From NCBI RefSeq assembly GCF_000819745.1, contig NZ_CDDA01000006.1:140780-204779 (forward strand): a stretch of DNA of 64,000 nucleotides, in the 5' to 3' direction. This document shows, in pieces, positions 26,944 to 35,182 of the stretch. Made by a program: the position numbers and the translations under genes. The stretch's first letter is position 1. The number at the start of each line of letters is the position of its first letter. Source of the stretch: Aeromonas bestiarum. Its GTDB lineage: Bacteria > Pseudomonadota > Gammaproteobacteria > Enterobacterales > Aeromonadaceae. The notes under the pieces were generated by a model that saw only the letters and a list, made by a program, of their open reading frames with translations, made no database searches and was not told the origin of the DNA.

Positions 26944-27837
26944 TCAGGGCTCGCCGAAGCGATCTGTCATGGGGTTGTAGAAGTAGGGGCGGTAGTCGAA
27001 GTTGATGCCCTCGAGGAAGGGGTTCTCCAGTCGCAGCATGCGCCGCTGCTTGAGCCCGGCAAAGGCGATGGCGGGGCCGAAGCTGTGGCGCCACAAGGCC
27101 TGCAGCGAACCGTCCTGCCAGGCCTGCCGCAGCCCTGTCTCCACCCGTTTCAGGGCCTCGCCGTTTGCCACATTGGTATAGAAGACCCTGGGCAGCGGGT
27201 AGTAGAGCAGCAGGTAGGGATCCATCTTCAGACCCCCTATGTCCTTGTGGGTCAGCAGCTCGCTGCGCAGTTCGCTCGCCCCGCGGCACAAGAGATCGAA
27301 CCGGCCGCGCGCCACCATCTTGAACAGCATCTCGTAGCCATCCACCTCCACCACCTTGAGACCGGCGTGGCGCAGTATCTCCACATCCAGCCAGCCCTTG
27401 CCCTGGCCGAACGTGAAATGGCGCAATCCTGCCAGATCATGCACCTCTGCCAGGGCCGCCTGCCGTTGGGGGCTGACGAAGCAGATGCGATAGCTGACGA
27501 TGCCGAGATGAATGGGGAAGCGGACATACGCCAGCCCTTTGCCATCGCGCGTGCTGCTGTAGCTGTCCATGGCAAACAGGTTGGTGAAACTGTTGAGCTG
27601 CAGGCTGAGCCGCACCCTGGCCTTGGTCATGGCCGGGGCGGGCACCAGCTGATAGTCGCCGAAGGTGTCACGGGTCTTGTCGAGGGCGAGACGTAGCAGC
27701 TCCCTGTCATAGGTCATGCGCGGATCCCGCTCGCTCTCCGGACTGATGTAGGTGAAGCGGGTGGCAGCCTGGGCCCCCATCGACAGGAGACACAGCAGCG
27801 TCATGACCAGCAGAGTCGCCCGTCTGCTGATCTTCAT
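26944..27837 (-). CDS. Periplasmic SBP-like protein, array member 3
   Basis: From MKISRRATLL the 297-residue precursor has a signal peptide ending MGAQAA, then the family motifs FTYISPESERDPRMTYDREL, SYRICFVSPQ, GQGKGWLDVEIL, MVARGRFDLLCRGASEL, YYPLPRVFYTN and FDYRPYFYNP. It is the closest relative of array member 1. Its stop lies 6 bp beyond the convergent LysR gene with no terminator between. The frame extends 74 codons further upstream but that part overlaps member 4 and lacks homology. The ribosome site of the chosen ATG is poor. Confidence 0.8.
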   Translation of the reverse strand: MKISRRATLLVMTLLCLLSMGAQAATRFTYISPESERDPRMTYDRELLRLALDKTRDTFGDYQLVPAPAMTKARVRLSLQLNSFTNLFAMDSYSSTRDGKGLAYVRFPIHLGIVSYRICFVSPQRQAALAEVHDLAGLRHFTFGQGKGWLDVEILRHAGLKVVEVDGYEMLFKMVARGRFDLLCRGASELRSELLTHKDIGGLKMDPYLLLYYPLPRVFYTNVANGEALKRVETGLRQAWQDGSLQALWRHSFGPAIAFAGLKQRRMLRLENPFLEGINFDYRPYFYNPMTDRFGEP

Positions 27838-28021
27838 GGGGGTGACAAGGGGGAGAGGCAGGTTGCCTGCACGCACTGGCTGCGCCGTCTGGTCGTTGGC
27901 GGGCCGCAGCTGGCGTCCACGCCAGGAAAACAGGGCGTGCATCACGGGCTGCCCGCCGGTGGGGTGAGTGACGCTCCGGCTCGGCGCCACGCCTGGCCAT
28001 GCCGGCGGCCTGTGCGCCCCA

Positions 28022-28906
28022 TCAGGGGTCAATGCCAAAGTCATCGCGCGCCGGGTCATAAAGATAGGGCCGATAGTCGAATCCCTCCTTGGGCAGCAAG
28101 GGGTTGGTCAGCCTGAAAATCTGGCGCGGCCCCAGATTGGCGAACACCAGGGAGGCTTGGAAATGGTGGCGCCAGAGCCGTTTCAGCGAACCATCCTGCC
28201 AGGCCAGTTGCAGGCCGCGCTCGATGCGTTGCCGCTCCTTGCTGTATTGGGCGTGGCTGTAGATCACATGGATCAGCGGATAGAAGAGCGCGACATGGCG
28301 ATCGACCACCAGCCCGGGCAGTCCGGCTTGATGGGTTTTCCACTCGGGGAGTATCTCGTTGGCACCGCGGCAGAAGAGGGCTACGCGGCCACGGGCCACC
28401 ATGCGAAACAGCGACTCGTACTTTTCCACCTCCTGCACCTGAAAGCCGTTGTGGCGCAAGATATCGGCATCCTGCCAGCCGCTGCCCGTGCCCTGATTGA
28501 AACCTTGCAACTGGGCCAGTGTGCCGACCCTGGCCAGCTCATCCGCCCGGGAAGCGCCGACGAAGCAGACCCGATAACCGAGAATGCCGAGATCGACGGG
28601 GAAGGGGATGGCAGTGACGCGATCGCCGGGGGACTGCAGGGGCCAGCTGTCGATGATGAAGAGAGCGTTGGCCCCGGGTTCCTGCACCTCGATCCGCATT
28701 CGTGCCTTGTTCATCGGCAGCGAGTCGAGCAGCTCATAGTCGCCATAGTCGGGGCGGGTCTTCTCCAGCGCCAGTTGCATCACCTCCCGGTAGTAGCGCA
28801 TCCGCGCATCCTGCCCGTTTTCGGGGCTGAGCAGGGTAAAGCGGGTGGCCGCCATCGGGGGGGAGGAGAGGGAAAGGCAGAGGATCAGCAACAGGAGTCT
28901 ATACAT
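28022..28906 (-). CDS. Periplasmic SBP-like protein, array member 4
   Basis: A 294-residue precursor (signal MYRLLLLILCLSLSSPPMAA) and the most divergent array member: TLLSPENGQDARMRYYREVMQL, GYRVCFVGAS, NQGTGSGWQDADIL, MVARGRVALFCRGANEI, YPLIHVIYSH and FDYRPYLYDP stand where the others have their motifs. It lies about 185 bp upstream of member 3 in the same direction, so they may be cotranscribed. Ligand and partner are unknown. Confidence 0.78.
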   Translation of the reverse strand: MYRLLLLILCLSLSSPPMAATRFTLLSPENGQDARMRYYREVMQLALEKTRPDYGDYELLDSLPMNKARMRIEVQEPGANALFIIDSWPLQSPGDRVTAIPFPVDLGILGYRVCFVGASRADELARVGTLAQLQGFNQGTGSGWQDADILRHNGFQVQEVEKYESLFRMVARGRVALFCRGANEILPEWKTHQAGLPGLVVDRHVALFYPLIHVIYSHAQYSKERQRIERGLQLAWQDGSLKRLWRHHFQASLVFANLGPRQIFRLTNPLLPKEGFDYRPYLYDPARDDFGIDP

Positions 28907-29013
28907 CTCGGCTAGGCTCTACGACTTTGGTCCATCCATTATAGTCCGGCGCCCGGGGCTGCGCCCTGCCCCCGGCCCCCGGGCTGGCTTGCCTCGCTAC
29001 CAGAATGAGCCCG

Positions 29014-30441
29014 TCAGGACGACGCCATCAGGCTGCCCAGCTGGCGACAGAGCCGGCGCAGGGTCTGGTTGTCGAGGGCGCCAAAGCCGAGCAGCCAGCC
29101 CTCCAGACCCGGCTCGCCTAGATGGAACTGGCCGAGCGGGCGCAGGCCAATACCCATGTCATTGGCGCGCTTGGTCCAGCGCGCCTCGCCGCCGGCGGGC
29201 AGCAGCATGGCGCACTGCAAACCGGCGCCGCTGTGAACCGGGGTGAGGGCGGGGCAGTGGCTGGCGAGTTCGCTCAGCAGCAGGTCGCGCCGGCTCTGGT
29301 AGATGAGCCGGCTCTGGCGCAGGTGGGTGGCGAAGTGACCGGCGCGAATGAAATCTGCGGTGACCGCCTGCTGCAACTGGTTGCTGTGGCCATCGAAGGC
29401 TGCCCTGGCCCGGCAGAAGGCATCCATCAGCGGCCTCGGCAGCACCAGATAGGCGAGTCGAAGCGAACCGAACAGCACCTTGCTGAAGGTACCCACATAG
29501 ATGACCCGCCCCTGGCCATCCAGCCCCTGCAGGGCGGGGAGCGGCCGCTGATCGTACTGATACTCACCGTCGTAATCGTCCTCCAGGATCCAGGCGCCGT
29601 GACGCTCGGCCTCGCTCAGCAGCGCCATCCGGCGAGGCAGGCTCATGGGCACGCCCAGGGGATACTGGTGGGCCGGCGTGGTGTAGATGAGGCGCGGCGC
29701 CGGATGTTGCCCCAGTGGATTGAGCCCTTCCCCATCCACGGGCACGGGGTGGACCCTGGCACCGGCGCTCTCCATGGCGGTGCGGGCCCCAGGATAGCCG
29801 GGATCTTCCACCCAGACGGTGTCGCCGGCATCGATGAGCAGCTGGGTCGCCAGCAGTATCCCCTGCTGGGAGCTGGTGAGGATCAGGATCTGGTCCGGCT
29901 CGCACACCACGCCGCGGGACTGCACCAGATAGCTGCTGATGGCGCTGCGCAGCTCGGGCAACCCCTGTGGGTCGCCGTAGTTCATCCAGCGCTCCCCCTG
30001 CTGGCGCCACTGTTGCTGCATCAGCCGGCCCCAGAGCCCGTGGGGGAAGAGGCGGGGATCCGGTTGGCTGGAGGCAAAGGAGGCGCCGACGTGCGGCGTG
30101 TCGTGACAGGCGCCCCCCGCCGCCATCTCCTGGCCACGGCGGGATAATCCGGCCGCCGACTGGGGCGGACGTGGCGCCGGGCACACGGCCGCCAGCGCCA
30201 CGAAGCTGCCGGCCCCCACCTTGCGCACCAGATAGCCCTCCGCCTCCAGCCTGCCATAGGCCAGCTCTACCGTGCTGCGGGAGATGCCGAGATCGCCGGC
30301 CAGCATGCGGCTGGCGGGCAGCCGGCTGTGCTGGGGCAGATGGCCGGCCAGAATGGCGCCTCGCAACATGCGCACCAGTTGCTCGTGCAGCGGCAGCTCG
30401 CTGGGTTGCTGAGTGGCGAACAGGGTTGGCAGGGCGGGCAT
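29014..30441 (-). CDS. MocR-family regulator (GntR HTH plus aminotransferase-like domain)
   Basis: The 475-residue protein from MPALPTLFATQQ has a GntR winged helix at about 15-80 (LPLHEQLVRMLRGAILAGHL, LGISRSTVELAYGRLEAEGYL), a linker, and a fold-type I aminotransferase domain in which the PLP lysine is seen in YVGTFSKVLFGSLRL. MocR proteins such as PdxR and GabR use PLP chemistry for sensing. It is divergent from the OsmC-rhodanese-GNAT operon, its most likely target besides itself. Direct repeats fitting an operator lie just upstream. Confidence 0.88.
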   Translation of the reverse strand: MPALPTLFATQQPSELPLHEQLVRMLRGAILAGHLPQHSRLPASRMLAGDLGISRSTVELAYGRLEAEGYLVRKVGAGSFVALAAVCPAPRPPQSAAGLSRRGQEMAAGGACHDTPHVGASFASSQPDPRLFPHGLWGRLMQQQWRQQGERWMNYGDPQGLPELRSAISSYLVQSRGVVCEPDQILILTSSQQGILLATQLLIDAGDTVWVEDPGYPGARTAMESAGARVHPVPVDGEGLNPLGQHPAPRLIYTTPAHQYPLGVPMSLPRRMALLSEAERHGAWILEDDYDGEYQYDQRPLPALQGLDGQGRVIYVGTFSKVLFGSLRLAYLVLPRPLMDAFCRARAAFDGHSNQLQQAVTADFIRAGHFATHLRQSRLIYQSRRDLLLSELASHCPALTPVHSGAGLQCAMLLPAGGEARWTKRANDMGIGLRPLGQFHLGEPGLEGWLLGFGALDNQTLRRLCRQLGSLMASS

Positions 30442-30459
30442 GGTTATTTCCAGGCAGAC

Positions 30460-30490
30460 AATTGGTCTGTCCATATTGGCAAAATTGGTC
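30460..30490. promoter_or_regulatory. Direct repeats AATTGGTC, candidate MocR operator
   Basis: AATTGGTC at 30460-30467 and again at 30483-30490, a 23-bp period (about two helical turns), with a partial ATATTGG between. Direct repeats upstream of the autoregulated gene are typical of MocR regulators. They occupy -19 to -49 relative to the regulator's start codon and precede the divergent osmC-like gene by 80 bp. Confidence 0.5.
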
Positions 30491-30569
30491 GGCGTGGCAA
30501 GGCCATTATGTCGCTACATTGAGGCTCAAGGTTCGGGTTCAACAGATATTGGCAATGAAAGGAGTCTGC

Positions 30570-31052
30570 ATGTCGGAATACGGCGCCATCATCAGCTGGC
30601 AGTGCGGGGCCGGCGAGCCCTTCGTCGATCAGCGCTACAGTCGGGCCCACTGGTGGGAGTTTGATGGCGGCGTCAGGGTGCCCGCCTCCTCCTCCCCGCA
30701 CGTGGTGCCCTTGCCTTGGTCGGTGGCCGAGCACGTCGATCCGGAGGAGGCCTTCGTCGCGGCCCTCTCCAGTTGCCACATGCTCACCTTCCTCTGGCTG
30801 GTGGCCAGGGCCGGTTATCGGGTGGAGAGCTACCGGGACGAGGCGGTGGGCATCATGGAGGCGGACGACAGGGGTCGCCAGTCCATCACCCGGGTCACAT
30901 TGCAGCCGCTGGTGCAGTTTGCCGGCGAGCGGCAACCCACCCTGGCCGAGCTGGAGCAACTGCACCATCAGGCCCATGAGGAGTGCTTCATCGCCAACTC
31001 GGTCAGGACCACAGTGATCACCAAGATAGTGCAGTGGTCACGGGAGGCTTAG
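30570..31052 (+). CDS. OsmC/Ohr-family peroxidase-like protein
   Basis: The 160-residue protein has the OsmC family layout with two redox cysteines, in ALSSCHMLTFL and in HEECFIANSV. This pair reduces organic peroxides in the family. The ATG at 30570 has AAAGGAG 8 bases upstream; an ATG five codons earlier has none. It heads a short operon with a rhodanese and an acetyltransferase, pointing to a sulphur or oxidant stress theme. Confidence 0.88.
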   Translation: MSEYGAIISWQCGAGEPFVDQRYSRAHWWEFDGGVRVPASSSPHVVPLPWSVAEHVDPEEAFVAALSSCHMLTFLWLVARAGYRVESYRDEAVGIMEADDRGRQSITRVTLQPLVQFAGERQPTLAELEQLHHQAHEECFIANSVRTTVITKIVQWSREA

Positions 31053-31054
31053 CA

Positions 31055-31147
31055 ATGAGCCATGTATTGGGTACCGGCTTGGTCAGTCCGGTCAACACAG
31101 TCGTCACCACCCGGACTCGGGTCTGGTCACAAGGAGGTTTATCATGA
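31055..31147 (+). CDS. 30-residue small ORF, partial copy of the rhodanese N-terminus
   Basis: ATG at 31055 with GGGAGG 8 bases upstream encodes MSHVLGTGLVSPVNTVV... and ends at a TGA overlapping the next ATG (ATGA). Its first 12 residues mirror the rhodanese start MSQVLSSGLASA, and about 27 of 37 bases match at an 89-bp offset. It is either a leader peptide coupling translation to the rhodanese gene or a remnant of duplication. Coding status is unproven. Confidence 0.4.
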   Translation: MSHVLGTGLVSPVNTVVTTRTRVWSQGGLS

Positions 31148-31581
31148 GTCAGGTATTGAGCAGCGGGCTGGCCAGTGCGGCAGAGGCCAGCGCTTTCTTC
31201 GAGGCCCAGCTGGCCTATCGCACCGACCCGGCCGATCTGGCTGCGGATCTGCTGGCGGGCGAGGCGCGCATCGTCGTCATCGACACCCGCTCCGCCGGCC
31301 ACTATGCCGAGGGACACATTCCTGGTGCCATCAGCTTCCCCCACGCCACCATGAACCCGGCGACCACGGCCGCATTGGCACGGGACAAGGTCTATGTCTG
31401 CTATTGCGATGGCATCGGCTGCAACGGCTCGACCCGCGGCGCCTACAAGCTGGCGGCGCTGGGGTTTCAGGTCAAGGAGCTGATTGGCGGCCTGCACTGG
31501 TGGCGCCAGGACGGCTTTGCCGTCGCCACCGGCAACGAAGCGGGCGTGCTGCAAACGGGAGGGATCGCCTGTGGCTGCTGA
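31144..31581 (+). CDS. Rhodanese-domain sulfurtransferase
   Basis: Single-domain rhodanese-like protein of 145 residues. VVIDTRSAGHYAEGHIPGAISFPH matches the CDC25/rhodanese fold, and the active-site loop YCDGIGCNGSTRGA contains the expected cysteine and arginine. An additional C-terminal IACGC pair is unusual and could bind metal or relay sulphur. AAGGAGG precedes the start. It overlaps the GNAT gene by 11 bp, so the two are translated together. Confidence 0.88.
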   Translation: MSQVLSSGLASAAEASAFFEAQLAYRTDPADLAADLLAGEARIVVIDTRSAGHYAEGHIPGAISFPHATMNPATTAALARDKVYVCYCDGIGCNGSTRGAYKLAALGFQVKELIGGLHWWRQDGFAVATGNEAGVLQTGGIACGC

Positions 31582-32299
31582 TATCCATCTGAACGAGTTC
31601 GGCCAGCCGGTCGGTGCGCCGCTGCCCGATTGGCGGGGTGCCGAGTTTCCGCCCCGCCGCCCTCTCAGCGGCTGGGGCTGCCGGCTGGAACCGCTGGATC
31701 CCGAGCGTCACGGCCCCGGCCTGTGGCAGGCCTTCAGCGCCGACAGTGGGGCCATGTGGACCTATCTGACCACGGGCCCCTACGCAGAGGAAGCGGATAT
31801 GCTGGCCTGGCTGCGAGAGTGCGCCGCCAAGACAGATCCCCAGTTCTATACCATCTTCGATGAGCGTGGTGAACAGCCGCTGGGGCTGGCCAGCTACCTG
31901 CGCATCGATCCCCAGGCGGGCAGCATAGAGGTGGGCTGGCTGCACTTCTCGCCGGCTCTGCAGCGCTCGCGGCTGGCGACGGCGGCCATGGCGCTGATGA
32001 TGGCCAACGCCTTTGCCCTCGGCTACCGGCGTTACGAATGGAAGTGCAATGCCTTTAACCGACCCTCCTGGCAGGCGGCGCTGCGGCTCGGTTTCAGCTA
32101 CGAGGGAACCTTTCGCCAGAGCCGGGTGGACAAGGGGCGGGCGCGGGATACCGCCTGGTTCTCGGTGATCGACGGCGAGTGGCCGGCGTTGCAGGCCTGC
32201 TTTGCACGCTGGCTGGCGGAGGAGAACTTCGATGAGGCCGGCAGGCAGCGGTTGCGGCTATCCGAGCTGACCGCCGCTTGTCGAGCCAATAACGACTGA
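31571..32299 (+). CDS. GNAT-family N-acetyltransferase (RimJ/RimL type)
   Basis: The GTG start at 31571 behind GGGAGG gives a 242-residue protein. The GNAT fold shows as LEPLDPERH, PLGLASYLRIDP, IEVGWLHFSPALQRSRLATAAMALMM and YEWKCNAFNRPSWQAALRLGFSYEGTFRQ, the last typical of RimJ/RimL-like enzymes acetylating proteins or small amines. Substrate unknown. It is the last gene of the operon, before the terminator at 32312. Confidence 0.85.
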   Translation: MAADIHLNEFGQPVGAPLPDWRGAEFPPRRPLSGWGCRLEPLDPERHGPGLWQAFSADSGAMWTYLTTGPYAEEADMLAWLRECAAKTDPQFYTIFDERGEQPLGLASYLRIDPQAGSIEVGWLHFSPALQRSRLATAAMALMMANAFALGYRRYEWKCNAFNRPSWQAALRLGFSYEGTFRQSRVDKGRARDTAWFSVIDGEWPALQACFARWLAEENFDEAGRQRLRLSELTAACRANND

Positions 32300-32311
32300 C
32301 CCGGCAACATA

Positions 32312-32339
32312 ACAGAGGCCCCGTCAGCGGGGCCTCTGT
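32312..32339 (+). terminator. Terminator after the GNAT gene
   Basis: ACAGAGGCCCCG-TCAG-CGGGGCCTCTGT, 12-bp perfect arms followed by CGTTT. Confidence 0.8.
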
Positions 32340-32350
32340 CGTTTCAGGCG

Positions 32351-32821
32351 TTACTCATGGTGCTCGCCGATGGGGGCGGCGATCCACTTCAGCAGGGTCA
32401 GCATGTCCTGTGGCGCCACCCCGACCGATAGGCCGCGCTTGCCGCCGCTCACCAGTATCTCGTCAAACGCCATGGCGGAGTCGTCGAGCACAGTGGGCAG
32501 CAGCTTCTTCTGGGCCAGCGGGCTGATGCCGCCGACCTTGTAGCCGGTCAGCTTCTCGGCCTCGGCCGGTTTCATCATCTCCACCTTCTTCAAGCCAGTG
32601 GCCTTGGCCAGCTGCTTGAGGCTGCACATGCCCGACGAGGGCACTATGGCGACCACCGCCTGCTTGTCGTGATGGGCGACCAGGGTCTTGAACACCTGGG
32701 CCTCCGGCAGGCCGAGCTGGGTCGCGGCATGTTTGCCGAAATCGTCGTGAGCTTCGCACTCGTAGGGGTAGAGTTTGTGGGGGATCTTGAGCTTTTTCAG
32801 GAGGTTGATGGCAGGAGTCAT
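32351..32821 (-). CDS. ybaK: Cys-tRNA(Pro)/Cys-tRNA(Cys) deacylase
   Basis: Trans-editing enzyme that hydrolyses mischarged Cys-tRNA(Pro). The 156-residue protein starts MTPAINLLKKLKIPHKLYPY and shows the YbaK hallmarks QVFKTLVAH with the essential lysine, VPSSGMCSLKQLAKA, and GYKVGGISPLAQKK. AAGG lies just upstream. It is a single gene; its 3' end faces the GNAT operon across the terminator at 32312. Confidence 0.95.
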   Translation of the reverse strand: MTPAINLLKKLKIPHKLYPYECEAHDDFGKHAATQLGLPEAQVFKTLVAHHDKQAVVAIVPSSGMCSLKQLAKATGLKKVEMMKPAEAEKLTGYKVGGISPLAQKKLLPTVLDDSAMAFDEILVSGGKRGLSVGVAPQDMLTLLKWIAAPIGEHHE

Positions 32822-32997
32822 GATGGTTGCCTTGAATCGAATCGCATAAAAACAAGGCCAAACAGTCTGCGCCTGCCAGGCAGGGGATGCAAGCCGGTTG
32901 CAGCGGCAGGAGGTGGCACGTCCGACATTGTGAATAGAGACAGTGGCAGGGCCGTGTTGACCGCCGCCGAACCCTTGCTTCCCATGCGCCAGATATG

Positions 32998-33024
32998 AAA
33001 AAGCCCGGGTCAGTGACCCGGGCT
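32998..33024 (-). terminator. Terminator downstream of pit
   Basis: GCCCGGGTCA-G-TGACCCGGGC, followed on the minus strand by CTTTTT. It is nearly identical to the hairpin after cca at 23375-23405. It ends the pit operon 20 bp past its stop. Confidence 0.8.
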
Positions 33025-33041
33025 GTTTGCGGCTGCGCGTA

Positions 33042-34307
33042 TCAGGAGAAACAGGCTTGCAGCACGTAGAAGATGGCGATGGCCAGGATGGCACCTGCGG
33101 GCAGGGTGATGATCCAGGAGACCACTATGTTGCGCAGCACGCCCAGGTTCAGGGCGGCTATGCCACGGGCCAGACCTACACCCATAACAGCACCCACCAG
33201 GGTCTGGGTGGTGGAGATGGGCAGACCCGTGCCGGAGGCGATCACCACGGTCGCGGCGGTGGCCAGCTGGGCGGCGAAGCCACGGCTCGGGGTCAGATGG
33301 GTGATGCCGGTACCGACGGTGGCCATCACCTTCTCGCCCATGGTGGCGAGGCCGATGACTATGCCGATGCCGCCGAGCGGCAGGATCCACCAGGCGATGG
33401 TGGACTGGCCGGCGATCTGGCCGGCGCTGTCGACGATGGAGACCACGGCGGAGAGCGGGCCTATGGCGTTGGCCACGTCGTTGGAGCCGTGAGCAAAGGC
33501 CATGGCACAGGCGGTGATCACCATCAGGATGCCGAATACCTTCTCCACGTTGGCGAAGTGCATCTTGCTGTCATCCTGCGGGTTGTATTGCTGGCCGCGA
33601 ATATAGAGCCAGCCTGCAAATGCCACCGCGATGGAGATGACGATGGAGAGCAGGATCCCTTCGCCATCGCTCAGGTGCAGACCGACGTGGGTCAGCCCCT
33701 TCTTGATGGTCACCAGGCAGATCACCAGGGCGGTCAGGAACATGTAGAAAGGCACGTAGCGCTTGGCGTTGGCCAGGGGATCATCTGTGTTGAAGATGAG
33801 CTTCTGCACGCTGATGAACATGAAGTAGGCGATGATGCCCGAGATGGCCGGGGTGATGATCCAGGAGCCGACTATGCCGCCGAACTTGCTCCACTGCACA
33901 GCTTCCGGGCCTATGCTCACCACGGCGAAGCCGACGATGGCACCTATGATGGAGTGGGTGGTGGAAACGGGCCAGCCGAAGTAGGAGGCCAGGATCAACC
34001 AGGCACCGGCCGCCAGCAGAGAGGCGATCATGCCGAGCACCAGCAGATCCGGGGTGTCGGCAAAGGCGTTGGTATCTATGATGCCGTTGCGTATGGTGGC
34101 TGTCACTTCGCCGCCGGCCAGATAGGCACCGGCAAATTCGAAGATCATGGCGATGATGATCGCCTGACGTATGGTCAGGGATTTGGTGCCGACCGATGTG
34201 CCCATGGCGTTGGCCACGTCATTCGCGCCTATCCCCCAGGCCATCAAAAAGCCGAACAAGGCCGCCACGAGCACCAGTGTAGTGCCGTAATTCGCGATAA
34301 TGTCCAT
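33042..34307 (-). CDS. pit: Low-affinity inorganic phosphate transporter (PiT family)
   Basis: Inner-membrane phosphate symporter of 421 residues with about ten to twelve helices. The two PiT signature repeats are clear: GANDVANAMGTSVG near the N-terminus and GSNDVANAIGPLSAVV in the second half, each with a partner motif GWPVSTTHSIIGA and GLPISTTQTLVGA. It follows the DUF47 gene by 25 bp, the standard pair found in many proteobacteria. Confidence 0.94.
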   Translation of the reverse strand: MDIIANYGTTLVLVAALFGFLMAWGIGANDVANAMGTSVGTKSLTIRQAIIIAMIFEFAGAYLAGGEVTATIRNGIIDTNAFADTPDLLVLGMIASLLAAGAWLILASYFGWPVSTTHSIIGAIVGFAVVSIGPEAVQWSKFGGIVGSWIITPAISGIIAYFMFISVQKLIFNTDDPLANAKRYVPFYMFLTALVICLVTIKKGLTHVGLHLSDGEGILLSIVISIAVAFAGWLYIRGQQYNPQDDSKMHFANVEKVFGILMVITACAMAFAHGSNDVANAIGPLSAVVSIVDSAGQIAGQSTIAWWILPLGGIGIVIGLATMGEKVMATVGTGITHLTPSRGFAAQLATAATVVIASGTGLPISTTQTLVGAVMGVGLARGIAALNLGVLRNIVVSWIITLPAGAILAIAIFYVLQACFS

Positions 34308-34332
34308 TAATAGTGTTTACCCAGTCAGTCGA

Positions 34333-35013
34333 TTACGAACGAGCCAGCATCAGTTCCAGACGGGCGCCAACGCGCTCGGCCTGATCTGCCAGGTCACCTA
34401 CCCATTCGAGGATCTTGTAGAGGAACATAACGTCGATCGGATTGTATTTCTGCTCAACGGCTTGCAGCTGTTGGCGCAGTCCGATCTGCATGGTGTCAGT
34501 ATCGTCCTCGATAAGATCCAGCTGGTGGATCATCTCGGCAACCATTTCAACTTCACGTCCTTTGAAGCCGGTTTCGAGCAGCTCATCGAGTTCTCCGATG
34601 GCTTTTTCGGCTTGGGCGGTCGCATCGATACAACGTTTGAGATAGGCCATGAAATCGGCACGCATCTCGGCAGGGAATTCCATTCGACGACCAAGCATGC
34701 GGCCGGAGATATCCTTGGCACGGTTGGCAATCTTGTCTTGCTGGGTCAGCAGCTCCAGCAGGTCGGTACGGGCGACCGGCAGGAACAGGCCGCGAGGCAG
34801 TTTCAGACGAATTTCACGCTTGAGGATGTCCGCCTCTTTTTCCAGCTGGGCTATCTGCTGCCGGATCTTCTCGGCATCTTCCCAACGGTCTTCGGCAACG
34901 GCGTCAAAGAAGGGAATGAGCTGCTCGCAGCACACGTGAACCTTGACGATATGCTTCTGCAGCGGCTTGATGGGGGACTTGGCAAAAAGCCCCAAAATAG
35001 TATTTACTGGCAT
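34333..35013 (-). CDS. DUF47 PhoU-like phosphate transport regulator
   Basis: The 226-residue all-helical protein from MPVNTILGLFAKSPIKPLQKH belongs to the TIGR00153/DUF47 family, distant relatives of PhoU that accompany PiT transporters and are thought to modulate them. Conserved features are the acidic, metal-binding helices (QLDLIEDDTD, ELLTQQDKIANRAKDI). It is the first gene of the operon with pit. Confidence 0.9.
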   Translation of the reverse strand: MPVNTILGLFAKSPIKPLQKHIVKVHVCCEQLIPFFDAVAEDRWEDAEKIRQQIAQLEKEADILKREIRLKLPRGLFLPVARTDLLELLTQQDKIANRAKDISGRMLGRRMEFPAEMRADFMAYLKRCIDATAQAEKAIGELDELLETGFKGREVEMVAEMIHQLDLIEDDTDTMQIGLRQQLQAVEQKYNPIDVMFLYKILEWVGDLADQAERVGARLELMLARS

Positions 35014-35182
35014 GGCCAAACCTGTGTCGGTGAAAAAACACTCGATACGATTTTATGAGGGGCGCATGGTAACCGAACTGCGCCATCAATAAAACCGTGA
35101 ATTAATCCTGATGTATCGCAGGCATTATATCCTCGCGCTCCACATCATGCCCCCCAAAGTTGCCTGCCAGCCCGGAATGACT

